IMG/VR virus record: IMGVR_UViG_3300005613_000490
Coordinates: 1-20,643 of that record
Length of the DNA: 20,643 nucleotides
Origin: a virus
Reading direction: 5' to 3' (one strand)
The translations under genes were made by a program, and so were the position numbers. Under the pieces are notes generated by a model, which saw nothing but the letters and a program-made list of their open reading frames with translations, had not been told where the DNA came from and did no database searches. Below, piece by piece: positions 1 through 8,342 of this stretch (the stretch's first letter is position 1; each line of letters opens with the position of its first letter).

Positions 1-1
1 T

Positions 2-160
2 CTCACTTTAAAAAATACTCCAATTACATCTTTACCTAAAGGTTTACAAGTGAAAGGTGATCTTTATTTAGCAAATACTCCTCTCGCTGAAAAATCTGAC
101 GAAGAAATAAAAGATTTGATTGGACCTACCGGATTTATAAAAGGTGAAATTTATAGATAA
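2..160 (+). CDS. Leucine-rich-repeat protein, C-terminal end (5' end outside window)
   Basis: An open frame enters from the left edge and stops at TAA 158-160, giving 52 residues. It holds the end of one LRR unit (NTPITSLPKGL), then a partial unit (QVKGDLYLANTPL), then a non-repeat tail rich in K, D and E that ends GFIKGEIYR. The tail matches the end of the complete LRR protein at 15599-16312 almost residue for residue: from nt 69 to 160 I count 83 of 92 bases identical to 16221-16312. It is therefore a paralogue of that gene. LRR folds usually bind proteins or other ligands, but no specific partner can be inferred. The next gene starts 13 nt downstream. The start codon and number of repeats lie outside the window. 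Confidence 0.85.
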   Translation, partial: LTLKNTPITSLPKGLQVKGDLYLANTPLAEKSDEEIKDLIGPTGFIKGEIYR

Positions 161-215
161 ATAAATTAATATTATGAAATTATCACAATTAAAAATTTTA
201 ATCAAAGAAGCTGTT
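69..215 (+). repeat. Dispersed repeat, copy 1: LRR end, spacer and start of small ORF
   Basis: Similar to 16221-16368. Counting by eye, 83 of 92 bases match over the LRR end (69-160 against 16221-16312). The spacer (161-173) is A/T-only and alike apart from one inserted base, and 30 of 42 bases match over the first 14 codons of the following ORFs. Similarity then stops. Confidence 0.8.
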
Positions 216-530
216 AAAGAAGCTATCCAGGATGAATTAAAAGATATATTATTAGAAGCTGTAAAATCTTCAAAAATAAATTCTTCTTTACCTGTTCAAA
301 TGGAGCAAAAACAATCTTATATGACTCCCTCTCCCTTCTCAGATAATATGTCTTCCCCTCCATTAGATGTAAGAGATAGATACGCCCAAATTTTAAATGA
401 GACTTCTACAGTTACATCTCAATATGCTCAAAAGTTCGTTCCTCAACCTGGAGTAGACACATTAAATGGTTCTCTTCCTGCAGGAAGTGTAGGTTTAGAC
501 CAAATTTCTAAATTACTAAATAATAGGTAA
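174..530 (+). CDS. Small helical protein with MKxSQLK N-terminal tag, upstream of gp25
   Basis: A 118-residue protein of unknown function. Residues 1-33 form a probable amphipathic helix (MKLSQLKILIKEAVKEAI, then more K/E/L). Residues 40-118 are rich in P, S, Q and T with little predicted structure. The opening residues match the start of the otherwise different 89-residue ORF at 16327, and both genes follow an LRR gene. No Shine-Dalgarno is visible; the ATG follows an A/T-only leader. The stop overlaps the gp25-like start (TAATG at 528-532), so translation is probably coupled and a baseplate or virion role is possible. In T4 the gene just before 25 is uvsY, but I see no UvsY resemblance. I do not recognise a family. 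Confidence 0.8.
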   Translation: MKLSQLKILIKEAVKEAIQDELKDILLEAVKSSKINSSLPVQMEQKQSYMTPSPFSDNMSSPPLDVRDRYAQILNETSTVTSQYAQKFVPQPGVDTLNGSLPAGSVGLDQISKLLNNR

Positions 531-937
531 TGGCTAGAGTAATACAAAGTCAGTATCCTTTAGATTTAGAAGAAAGAAAAGCCATTGGGTTTGGATTTCC
601 CCTAAATGGAGATGCTGTATTTGTTCCAACTTACTTTACTCGAGATCAAATAAAAGCTAACCTTGTTAATTATTTATTAACGAATAGAGGTGAAAGAATA
701 TTTAACCCAAATTTTGGAGCTAATTTGAGAGCCCTTTTATTTGAGCAAATAGATGATTTAACCACTGATAATTTAAGAGATATAATTCAACAAGATATAT
801 CACGTTTTTTCCCAAATGTTGTAATACAAGAAATTTCATTTAATAACACCCCAGACAGCAATACTATTAATTTTACACTTACATATAGTATAGTATTATT
901 TGGTATTCAAGATAGTATTAACATATTATTACAATAA
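530..937 (+). CDS. gp25: Baseplate wedge subunit, gp25-like
   Basis: A 135-residue protein with the hallmark of the T4 gp25 / phage W lysozyme-like baseplate family: LLTNRGERIFNPNFGANLRA at residues 49-68, followed by LLFE and a helical stretch. T4 gp25 is 132 residues, so the length fits. In contractile tails this protein sits at the wedge core next to the sheath and helps couple baseplate change to sheath contraction; homologues occur in type VI secretion as TssE. Despite the old family name it is a structural protein, and I see no catalytic signature. Its start overlaps the previous stop (TAATG), and its own stop overlaps the gp6-like start in the same way (TAATG at 935-939). The order 25 then 6 supports a wedge operon. 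Confidence 0.93.
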   Translation: MARVIQSQYPLDLEERKAIGFGFPLNGDAVFVPTYFTRDQIKANLVNYLLTNRGERIFNPNFGANLRALLFEQIDDLTTDNLRDIIQQDISRFFPNVVIQEISFNNTPDSNTINFTLTYSIVLFGIQDSINILLQ

Positions 938-2793
938 TGGCTGAAATAAAAAGAGATATTAGATACATTGATAGGGATTTTAATAGTTTTAGAAATGCTT
1001 TAGTAGAGTATTCTAAAACATATTTCCCTAACACATATAATGATTTTACAGAAACTTCAACTGGTATGCTGTTTATGGAAATGGCATCTTATGTAGGTGA
1101 TGTACTATCATTTTATTTAGATAATCAAATTCAAGAAACTTTTATACAATATGCGCGTCAAACTGAAAATTTATACAATCTCTCTTATCTTTTGGGTTAT
1201 GTCCCTAAAACTACTACTCCCTCAACAGTAGAAATAGATGTATATCAAACTATCCCTGCAAAAACCGTTGGGGATGCTGAAGTTCCTGATTATGATTATG
1301 CTTTATTTATCCAAGAAAATGCAGTAGTTAATGGAGTAAGTGGAGTGCCATTTATATTAGAAGATTCTATTGATTTTTCAGTATCAAGTTCATTAGATCC
1401 TACAGAAGTTAGTGTGTATGAATTAAGTAGTGGAATTCCTATAACATTCCTTTTAAAGAAAAAACGTAAAGCTATTTCATCTACCATTAACACTACCACA
1501 TTTACGTTTGGAACTCCTGTAAAATTTGATAAACGTACAATCAATTCTACTAATATTATAGGGATATTAGATATTACAGATTCAAATGGTAACACTTGGT
1601 ATGAAGTTCCAAACCTTGCTCAAGAAACAGTGTTTGACACAATTAGAAATACAAACCCTAATGACCCTAATTTATCAAGTGATACTGAAGTACCGTATCT
1701 CTTAAGATTAAGAAGAGTTCAACGTCGATTTGTAACAAGATTTAAAAATAAAACTACTCTTGAGATTCAATTTGGGGCGGGTACAAATAACGTAAATGAT
1801 GAGGAACTAATACCTAATCCTGATAATGTTGGGTTAGGTTTACCTTTTCAAAAAAATAAACTAACCACAGCATTTTCTCCCACAAACTTTGTATTCAACG
1901 ATACTTACGGGATTGCCCCTTCAAATACAACCCTAACTGTTAGATATTTAACCGGTGGGGGTGTGTCTTCCAATATTCCAGCAAACACCTTAACTGAAAT
2001 TGATACAAGCTTTATTAGGTTTTTAAATCCTAATTTATCTGATTCATCATTAGCTAACACTACTTTTAATTCAGTAGCTGTAGATAATCCTATTGCTGCT
2101 GATGGGGGTTCAGATGGAGATAATATAGAAGAATTAAGAAAAAATGCTTTAGGTAATTTTCAAAACCAACTTAGAACAGTCACACAGGCGGACTATTTAG
2201 TAAGAGCCTTATCAATGCCTGCTAGATTAGGTACTGTAGCTAAAGCTTATGCTGAACCTGCTAAAATAGGAGAATACCAACCAGGTGAATTACCTACAAT
2301 TTTAGATTTATATATTTTATCTAAAAATGCAAATAATAAGTTAAAAACATCAACCCCAGCTCTAAAAAGAAATCTTCAAACTTATCTTTCAGAGTATAGA
2401 ATGATAAATGATTCTATTAAAATTAAAGATGCTTTTATAATTAATATTGGCATAAACTTTGATATTATTGTTTACCCCAATTTCAACAACAACAACACTT
2501 TAGCTCGTTGTATACAAAGTTTAAATAACTATTTTAATATAGATAAATGGCAAATTAATCAACCTATCTTATTAAAAGAATTATATATTGGTTTAGATAA
2601 AGTTAAGGGGGTTCAAACAGTAAAAAATGTGGAAATAGTAAATTTAACAGGTGAAGCTTTAGGTTATAGCCCTTATGCTTATGATATTAAGGGTGCTACT
2701 ATTAATGATGTAGTTTATCCCTCATTAGACCCTATGATTTTTGAAGTTAAATTCCCATCTGTAGATATCAAAGGAAGAGTAGTACCACTTTAA
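937..2793 (+). CDS. gp6: Baseplate wedge subunit, gp6-like (baseplate J family)
   Basis: A 618-residue protein resembling T4 gp6 (660 residues), the wedge protein that dimerises into the ring joining the six baseplate wedges. The N terminus has the typical helical block: DIRYIDRDFNSFRNALVEY, then TGMLFMEMASYVGDVLSFYLD, then QARQTEN-type text and LLGYVP (about residues 5-92). Near residues 385-425 is a baseplate-J-like segment, GDNIEELRKNAL followed by QLRTVTQADYLVRAL, which is well conserved in gpJ and gp6 proteins. The C-terminal third has the alternating strand and helix pattern expected of gp6. It starts inside the gp25 stop (TAATG). A 99-residue reverse-strand open frame inside it (1296-1595) is a composition shadow. 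Confidence 0.92.
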   Translation: MAEIKRDIRYIDRDFNSFRNALVEYSKTYFPNTYNDFTETSTGMLFMEMASYVGDVLSFYLDNQIQETFIQYARQTENLYNLSYLLGYVPKTTTPSTVEIDVYQTIPAKTVGDAEVPDYDYALFIQENAVVNGVSGVPFILEDSIDFSVSSSLDPTEVSVYELSSGIPITFLLKKKRKAISSTINTTTFTFGTPVKFDKRTINSTNIIGILDITDSNGNTWYEVPNLAQETVFDTIRNTNPNDPNLSSDTEVPYLLRLRRVQRRFVTRFKNKTTLEIQFGAGTNNVNDEELIPNPDNVGLGLPFQKNKLTTAFSPTNFVFNDTYGIAPSNTTLTVRYLTGGGVSSNIPANTLTEIDTSFIRFLNPNLSDSSLANTTFNSVAVDNPIAADGGSDGDNIEELRKNALGNFQNQLRTVTQADYLVRALSMPARLGTVAKAYAEPAKIGEYQPGELPTILDLYILSKNANNKLKTSTPALKRNLQTYLSEYRMINDSIKIKDAFIINIGINFDIIVYPNFNNNNTLARCIQSLNNYFNIDKWQINQPILLKELYIGLDKVKGVQTVKNVEIVNLTGEALGYSPYAYDIKGATINDVVYPSLDPMIFEVKFPSVDIKGRVVPL

Positions 2794-2804
2794 TATAATA
2801 TATT

Positions 2805-3947
2805 ATGGCTATATATAAAATATTTCCCACTAAAGACACTTCAATATATACTGAAGATATAGATTTAAACTCTGGTTTGGATCAAATTTTAGAAGCATCC
2901 ACTTATGTGTCAGATTTAGATAACACTGCTATTAGTAGATATCTAATCCAATTTTCCCAAGATGAAATAGATGATATTATTAACAACAAAATAAATGGTA
3001 GTACTTTTAATGTTTATTTAAGAAATTATGCTGCTTTAGTTACAGGTTTAGCAGGGAATAATATGTTGTATTTTTATCCTGTGTCCGAAAGTTGGAATAT
3101 GGGTACAGGTCGATATGACGATAAACCAGCAGTAACTAATGGATGTAGTTGGAAATACAGAACATTTTCAGGTTCAGGAGAATGGTTAACGTCTGGATTT
3201 GCAGCATATTCTACAGCTTCTTTCCCCACAGGAAAAGACGGTGGAGGTACTTGGTTTACAGGTTCAAACTTAGGATTAAATATAATACAATCCCAGTCAT
3301 TCAACTATTACAACCCCACAGATATAAATGTTGATGTTACCAACACAATAAAAACATGGTATAGTAATTCAGTAGATTCTAATAATGGATTCCCAAACAA
3401 TGGGTTTATTGTAAAACAACCTGATAGTGAAGAATCTAGTGTATCATTAAATAATACTCACATATTTAGATATTTTTCTATTGATACCAATACTATATAT
3501 CCCCCTCAATTAGAATTTAAATGGGATGATTATAGTTTTTCAACTGGTTCCTCTACAAATACTATACTAAATACAGCTGAAAGTAAAATTTCAGTATATA
3601 ATAATGAGGGAACATATTATTCAGAAAGCATAGCTAGATTTAGAATAGCAGCAATTCCAAAATACCCTACAAGGCAATTTATCACATCATCATTATACAC
3701 TACAAACTATTATTTACCTGAAACCCAATCTTTATATGCTATTAAAGACTCCAGTACTAATGAATTTGTAATTGATTTTGATTCAACATATACACGAATT
3801 AGTGCTGATGAAAATTCAAGCTACTTTGATATTTATATGAGCGGATTAGAACCAGAAAGATATTATACTATCCTAATACAAACTGTAATTGGAGGTAATA
3901 CTAAAGTGTGGGATGAAAATATAATATTTAAAGTAGCTAAAGGGTAA
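2805..3947 (+). CDS. Virion protein with N-terminal DNRLRE-like domain
   Basis: A 380-residue protein. Residues 1-56 read like the opening of a DNRLRE/CBM-type beta-sandwich: YKIFPTKDTSIY, then a SGLDQILEAS stretch, then ISRYLIQF. A second conserved-looking part holds GWFTGSNLG-like and WYSNS-like segments, and about residues 180-240 include a FRYFSIDTNTIYPPQLEFKW strand. These beta-rich domains in exported proteins usually mediate carbohydrate binding or shape long fibrous surfaces. The position right after gp6 and before the giant tail protein makes a baseplate-periphery or tail-surface role likely; that is inference. It starts 11 nt after the gp6 stop behind an A/T-only leader, and its stop overlaps the next start (TAATG). 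The C terminus is a short fibronectin-like strand pattern (ERYYTILIQTVIGG). Confidence 0.75.
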   Translation: MAIYKIFPTKDTSIYTEDIDLNSGLDQILEASTYVSDLDNTAISRYLIQFSQDEIDDIINNKINGSTFNVYLRNYAALVTGLAGNNMLYFYPVSESWNMGTGRYDDKPAVTNGCSWKYRTFSGSGEWLTSGFAAYSTASFPTGKDGGGTWFTGSNLGLNIIQSQSFNYYNPTDINVDVTNTIKTWYSNSVDSNNGFPNNGFIVKQPDSEESSVSLNNTHIFRYFSIDTNTIYPPQLEFKWDDYSFSTGSSTNTILNTAESKISVYNNEGTYYSESIARFRIAAIPKYPTRQFITSSLYTTNYYLPETQSLYAIKDSSTNEFVIDFDSTYTRISADENSSYFDIYMSGLEPERYYTILIQTVIGGNTKVWDENIIFKVAKG

Positions 3948-4339
3948 TGGAAAAAACTAAATTAAACAAACAGGTATTTGATAAATCTAAATTTGGAAAT
4001 ACAGTTAATACTTCATTTTCTGAATTAGGGAATACTAACCAACCTGATCCTTCTTTTTTTGATTCTAGTTTGGCTGGGGTAGAAGATTTTTTTACCATAT
4101 ATGAAAATATCTTTTATGAAATCCCCAAAAATGGAGATGTAAACACCCATGAATATTTAATAAAAAAGAGTAGTGAATACATCAATTTTCAACAAAACCA
4201 AACAGATATTCAGGCTTTGTTAGATGAAATTGCAGACTTAAGAGAACAAAACCTAGAATTAAGACAAGAAAATACAGACCTATTGATTAGATTGGCTGAA
4301 AGTTCAACACAGCAATCTAAATTAAGATCACTTGTATGA
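3947..4339 (+). CDS. Small structural protein with C-terminal coiled coil
   Basis: A 130-residue protein of unknown family. The first 75 residues are polar and aromatic (SFFDSSLAGVEDFFTIYENIFYEIP). Residues about 85-125 are a strong coiled-coil candidate with leucines spaced in heptads: LLDEIADLREQNLELRQENT, then DLLIRLAES. It begins inside the stop of the DNRLRE-like gene (TAATG at 3945-3949) and ends overlapping the giant tail gene by 4 nt (ATGA at 4336-4339). That tight linkage suggests it is a partner or adaptor of one of those two proteins in the baseplate. No signal peptide or membrane segment is visible. I would expect it to oligomerise, but its role is not known to me. Confidence 0.75.
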   Translation: MEKTKLNKQVFDKSKFGNTVNTSFSELGNTNQPDPSFFDSSLAGVEDFFTIYENIFYEIPKNGDVNTHEYLIKKSSEYINFQQNQTDIQALLDEIADLREQNLELRQENTDLLIRLAESSTQQSKLRSLV

Positions 4340-7300
4340 GTTATCCATCTGCTTCTATATTAACGCCTATAAGCCCTGCTGAATTTTTTTCAGAAGGATT
4401 TGAACTTGCAGATCAAACCCAAATACCTAGTTTTGATATAGAAAGTTCATTTGATCCCGAAATAAATAAAGTTGAATTTTTTATATATGACTTTAATAGA
4501 AGTTTAATATATTCAGAATTCAATTTTAAAGATTGGAGTATTACCGAAAATACAGATACTACATCCTTAACCAATACTAATACTATTGATTTAGATCCCC
4601 TAAGAGATGTTTATGATCGAGGGTTTGATGTGGGAGCTCTGTATGCTACTTATAATTTTGTAAATTATGAGTTATTTTCTTCTCCCACAAACCAATACTA
4701 CATAGCTGAAATTTCTTCAGATAGAACAGAAATTAGATTAAAATCTAATTTTATTTCAAATGAAGAAATGGCATCATCATTTGATCAATTTAGATTAAGA
4801 TTAGATTCTGCTGGATACTTTGATGAATTTTATGTATGCTCACTTGATAATGTTTATAATATTGGTGTAAACATTCAACTAGATATTTCGGATGCTGAAT
4901 CATATTCTATCCTAGTTAAATTATATGATGCACTTCCTCCTCAATTTGATTTAAGAAGTGAAATATATGTTGCTACAAAAGTAGCAGAATCTGTAGTATA
5001 TCAAGTTCAATATCCACCTGAGATTTTTGTACCTCCGGTAACGTATTTAAGGGGTCCAAACACTAACTTAGAAATAAAAGACTTTGGAAATAATTCAACG
5101 GAACTTTTATCTAAAAGAGATCTGTTAGGTACATTATCTTCCCAATCATACCAACAGTTACAGAATAAATTAGAACAGCAAGGGGTATCTATTACTCCAA
5201 ACTATTCATATGATACTTTTGATGAGTTTGTACATTTTTCTTCAGCTAAACAAAGAATACTAAATTTTTATACAAAAGTATCTCAGATTGAAACATATCA
5301 AAATGACTTAAATACTTTAAATAGTATTACAGGTCCTACCTCAGCCTCAACTGAAACTTCAGGCAGTAAAGCTATATTGGAAAATAGAATTGAAACTATT
5401 ATTAAAAATTTTGATGGTTACGATTATTTCCTATACTATACTTCAGGTTCATCTGCTTGGCCTAAATCAAATACTGAGTCTCCTTATACTTTATATCCCA
5501 CAGGTAGTACTGAAGTATTAGAATGGTTAGGAAGCGATGTTGAAAATAATTCATATTATGGAGGGATTTTACTATCAGCCTCATTATACGATTATTCAAA
5601 TCAAAACTGGCTATGGTATACCATTCCAGAATTTATTAAAGAAGATAGTGAAAATGATAACTATACCCAATTTGCTAACATGGTGGGTCAGCACTTTGAT
5701 GAGGTATGGTTATATACTAAAGCTGTTACTGAAAAATTAAATACAACCAATAATTTAGAAGAGGGAGCCCCTTTAGAGCTAGTTCAAGAAGTAATCAGAT
5801 CTTTAGGATTTGAGGTGTATGGTAATAACTTTAATAGTACCAACATATACTATGCTTTATTAGGTGAAGACAGTGGAAGTTATTTGCCCCCAACAGGTAG
5901 TGAGTTAATTACTGATTATATCGCCATTAATGTAAGTGGTAGTAGTACTACATTAGATATTAATGATAATTTTCCTTACCCAATTGATAAAGTCAGTAAA
6001 GAAATATACAAACGTTTATACCACAACATGGCCTATCTTGTTAAAAAGAAAGGTACAGTTGCTGGTTTAAGGCAATTAATTAATATTTGGGGTATCCCCG
6101 ATACAATTTTAAGAATCAATGAGTTTGGGGGTAAAAACCAAGACAATTCAGATGATTATGATTATTGGTATCAAAGGTTTAGTAAAGCTTGGAGCCCTAA
6201 TCTTGAAGGAGAAACCACAGGATCTACATATGTGAGAGTTCCTTGGGCGCCTCTTCATAGAAACTATATTACAGAAAATGAACTTATAGTCCCAGATGCT
6301 TTATCTTTTAGATTTAAAACATTTGGGATTCCTACAGGTAGTTTTGTTACCCAATCTTTAATTGTAAAACGTGATTCTGATACAGGTACTGAAGCTGATT
6401 TTGGAATAGCATTATATTATACAGGTTCTAATACTGGCTCATATTCAGGTTCGTATACAAATGATTATAGTGAATATGGAGTTTTAAGATTTTATTTGTC
6501 TGGATCTACTGCCGAGGGTGGTACAGTTGTGTCTAATGACGTGTATCTTCCATTTTTTGATAAAGGGTGGTGGAGTGTGTTGCTTCAAAGGGATCAACAT
6601 GTATCCGCAAGTATAAACACCAATACAACAACATATACATTATATGCCAAGAATAAAATTTACAATGGATTTGATGGAAACTCCATAGGTTTTGAGGGTA
6701 GTGCAAGTATTGTTGTTGATGGTTCTACAAGTTCATCCCTAAACGCTTCGTGGAATAATTTTTCATCTAATATAACTCAAGGTGGAGTTTATATAGGAGG
6801 AAATCCTTCAGGTTCTACTGTAGGTAGTTATACTATAGGTAATGAAGATTATCTATTTTCAGGCTCATTCCAAGAATTTAGATATTATTCAAACGATATC
6901 CCTGAAGTTACTTTTAATGATTTTGTAATGAATCCTGAAAGTATTGAAGGTAATTCAATTACAGGCTCAGAAAGTTCATTTGATATTGTAAACTTTAGAG
7001 CCCCCCTAGGTAATGAATTAGAATTTAACTTTACCAGCTCAGGAGTTGCATCTTCAACTACTTTAACTTCCCTCCATCCTGCAATAGCAGGAGTTGCTTC
7101 TTTAGTAATTACTCAATCCTTTATTGATAGTGGATTAACAACATCAGGAAGTGATTACTATTTTTATACTCTCATTAGTGATTATACAGGATCAGCTTTA
7201 AGAGCCAATAGAGAAGCATATTTATTAGATCAACCCTCTATGGGTATTAGAAATCGAATTACAAATAAAATCCAAGCCCCAAACATGGATTTTTATGGTA

Positions 7301-8328
7301 ATACTTTATCAGCCTATAGAAGTCTACAACAAAAATATCAGATAAGTCAAAGCTATACTGAAGACATAACAAGTTTAGAGGTGGCTTTTTCTCCACAGGA
7401 TGAGATTAATGATGATATTATAGCTACTTATGGGTTTGGTGCTATTTCTCCTTCAATTTCGGATCCTAGATTTGTTTCTGAATCTTTAGATTATTATCCT
7501 GAATTAAAAAGAATAGCATATGACTATTTTAAGAAATATAGTCAAGGTAATATATATGATTATATTAGATTAATAAAATATATTGACAATTCATTATTTA
7601 AATCAATCAAAGCATATGTACCTGCTCGTACTAAAGTTAATACAGGTATTGTTATCAAACAACATATGCTTGAGCGAAATAGATATAGAACCCCACCAGC
7701 AAGCACAATCACTAAAATTGCCACTACCCCAGAGACAGGTTCAGTATTTGTAGGTTCACCTTCTACTGGATATAATAGCCCAATAGAATTTCAAAATTTG
7801 GAATTAACTTCAAGTATTGGGGTAGGTAGATGTTCAGGAGGAACAGGCGGTGTTTTAGAAAGATTTAACTATTATGGACCTACATCTATAAATTGGGGAA
7901 CAGGAAACCCAGGCTCAGCTTCATTTGGTCAAATTCCTATAACCCAATCTTGGGAAGAAAATTTTATTACAATATCTGGTTCTGTAAACCAAACTCAAGA
8001 TTATCAAGATGAATTCTATGATGGAGAATTTAGTGGGAGTACACTAACAGTAACTACCCAGTCTTTATTTGATAATCCTTTCTTATTATTTGGAGGTGAA
8101 TCCAACCCATATAAATTATATTTATACACTAGCAGTTTTAATGATGTTGATAATTGGATTGGGGGTGGAATGCCTGATGGTCAAATGCACATACATATTC
8201 AGATAAATGATAAATATAATGCTATTAAATTGGTAGATGGTACAATAATTCCAACTTCTACTACTAATTATTACGGAGTAACATATGGAGATGGTGGGTT
8301 CCAAATCCCATTAGGTAGCATATCATAA
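4336..8328 (+). CDS. Giant tail/baseplate protein: tail-protein-I-like core with inserted lectin-like domain
   Basis: A 1330-residue protein. Residues about 440-590 contain the part I recognise best: HFDEVWLYTKAVTEKLNTTN, LVQEVIRSLGFEVYG and, near 558-590, YKRLYHNMAYLVKKKGTVAG followed by LRQLINIWGIP. This resembles phage tail protein I / P2 gpI-type baseplate proteins. About residues 640-870 look like a LamG/concanavalin-type jelly roll: SFRFKTFGIPTG, a VLRFYLSGS strand, GWWSVLLQRD, GVYIGGNPSGS and SGSFQEFRYYSND. Residues 1054-1117 carry PELKRIAYDYFKKYSQGNIY, then LIKYIDNSLFKSIKAYVPAR and TGIVIKQHMLERNRYR, a block common in tail proteins I associate with Bacteroidota phages. By position and size it could occupy the place of T4 gp7 (1032 residues), but homology to gp7 is inferred only. 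A host-surface glycan is a plausible ligand of the inserted domain. Confidence 0.82.
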   Translation: MSYPSASILTPISPAEFFSEGFELADQTQIPSFDIESSFDPEINKVEFFIYDFNRSLIYSEFNFKDWSITENTDTTSLTNTNTIDLDPLRDVYDRGFDVGALYATYNFVNYELFSSPTNQYYIAEISSDRTEIRLKSNFISNEEMASSFDQFRLRLDSAGYFDEFYVCSLDNVYNIGVNIQLDISDAESYSILVKLYDALPPQFDLRSEIYVATKVAESVVYQVQYPPEIFVPPVTYLRGPNTNLEIKDFGNNSTELLSKRDLLGTLSSQSYQQLQNKLEQQGVSITPNYSYDTFDEFVHFSSAKQRILNFYTKVSQIETYQNDLNTLNSITGPTSASTETSGSKAILENRIETIIKNFDGYDYFLYYTSGSSAWPKSNTESPYTLYPTGSTEVLEWLGSDVENNSYYGGILLSASLYDYSNQNWLWYTIPEFIKEDSENDNYTQFANMVGQHFDEVWLYTKAVTEKLNTTNNLEEGAPLELVQEVIRSLGFEVYGNNFNSTNIYYALLGEDSGSYLPPTGSELITDYIAINVSGSSTTLDINDNFPYPIDKVSKEIYKRLYHNMAYLVKKKGTVAGLRQLINIWGIPDTILRINEFGGKNQDNSDDYDYWYQRFSKAWSPNLEGETTGSTYVRVPWAPLHRNYITENELIVPDALSFRFKTFGIPTGSFVTQSLIVKRDSDTGTEADFGIALYYTGSNTGSYSGSYTNDYSEYGVLRFYLSGSTAEGGTVVSNDVYLPFFDKGWWSVLLQRDQHVSASINTNTTTYTLYAKNKIYNGFDGNSIGFEGSASIVVDGSTSSSLNASWNNFSSNITQGGVYIGGNPSGSTVGSYTIGNEDYLFSGSFQEFRYYSNDIPEVTFNDFVMNPESIEGNSITGSESSFDIVNFRAPLGNELEFNFTSSGVASSTTLTSLHPAIAGVASLVITQSFIDSGLTTSGSDYYFYTLISDYTGSALRANREAYLLDQPSMGIRNRITNKIQAPNMDFYGNTLSAYRSLQQKYQISQSYTEDITSLEVAFSPQDEINDDIIATYGFGAISPSISDPRFVSESLDYYPELKRIAYDYFKKYSQGNIYDYIRLIKYIDNSLFKSIKAYVPARTKVNTGIVIKQHMLERNRYRTPPASTITKIATTPETGSVFVGSPSTGYNSPIEFQNLELTSSIGVGRCSGGTGGVLERFNYYGPTSINWGTGNPGSASFGQIPITQSWEENFITISGSVNQTQDYQDEFYDGEFSGSTLTVTTQSLFDNPFLLFGGESNPYKLYLYTSSFNDVDNWIGGGMPDGQMHIHIQINDKYNAIKLVDGTIIPTSTTNYYGVTYGDGGFQIPLGSIS

Positions 8329-8342
8329 TAAATTAACATAAC

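Noticed and set aside
174-530. Possible UvsY, because T4 uvsY precedes gene 25
   Set aside because: Length is roughly similar but I see no sequence resemblance, and the C-terminal half is disordered P/S/Q-rich.
1296-1595. 99-codon reverse-strand open frame inside the gp6-like gene
   Set aside because: It lies wholly within a well-supported gene and has no recognisable domain.
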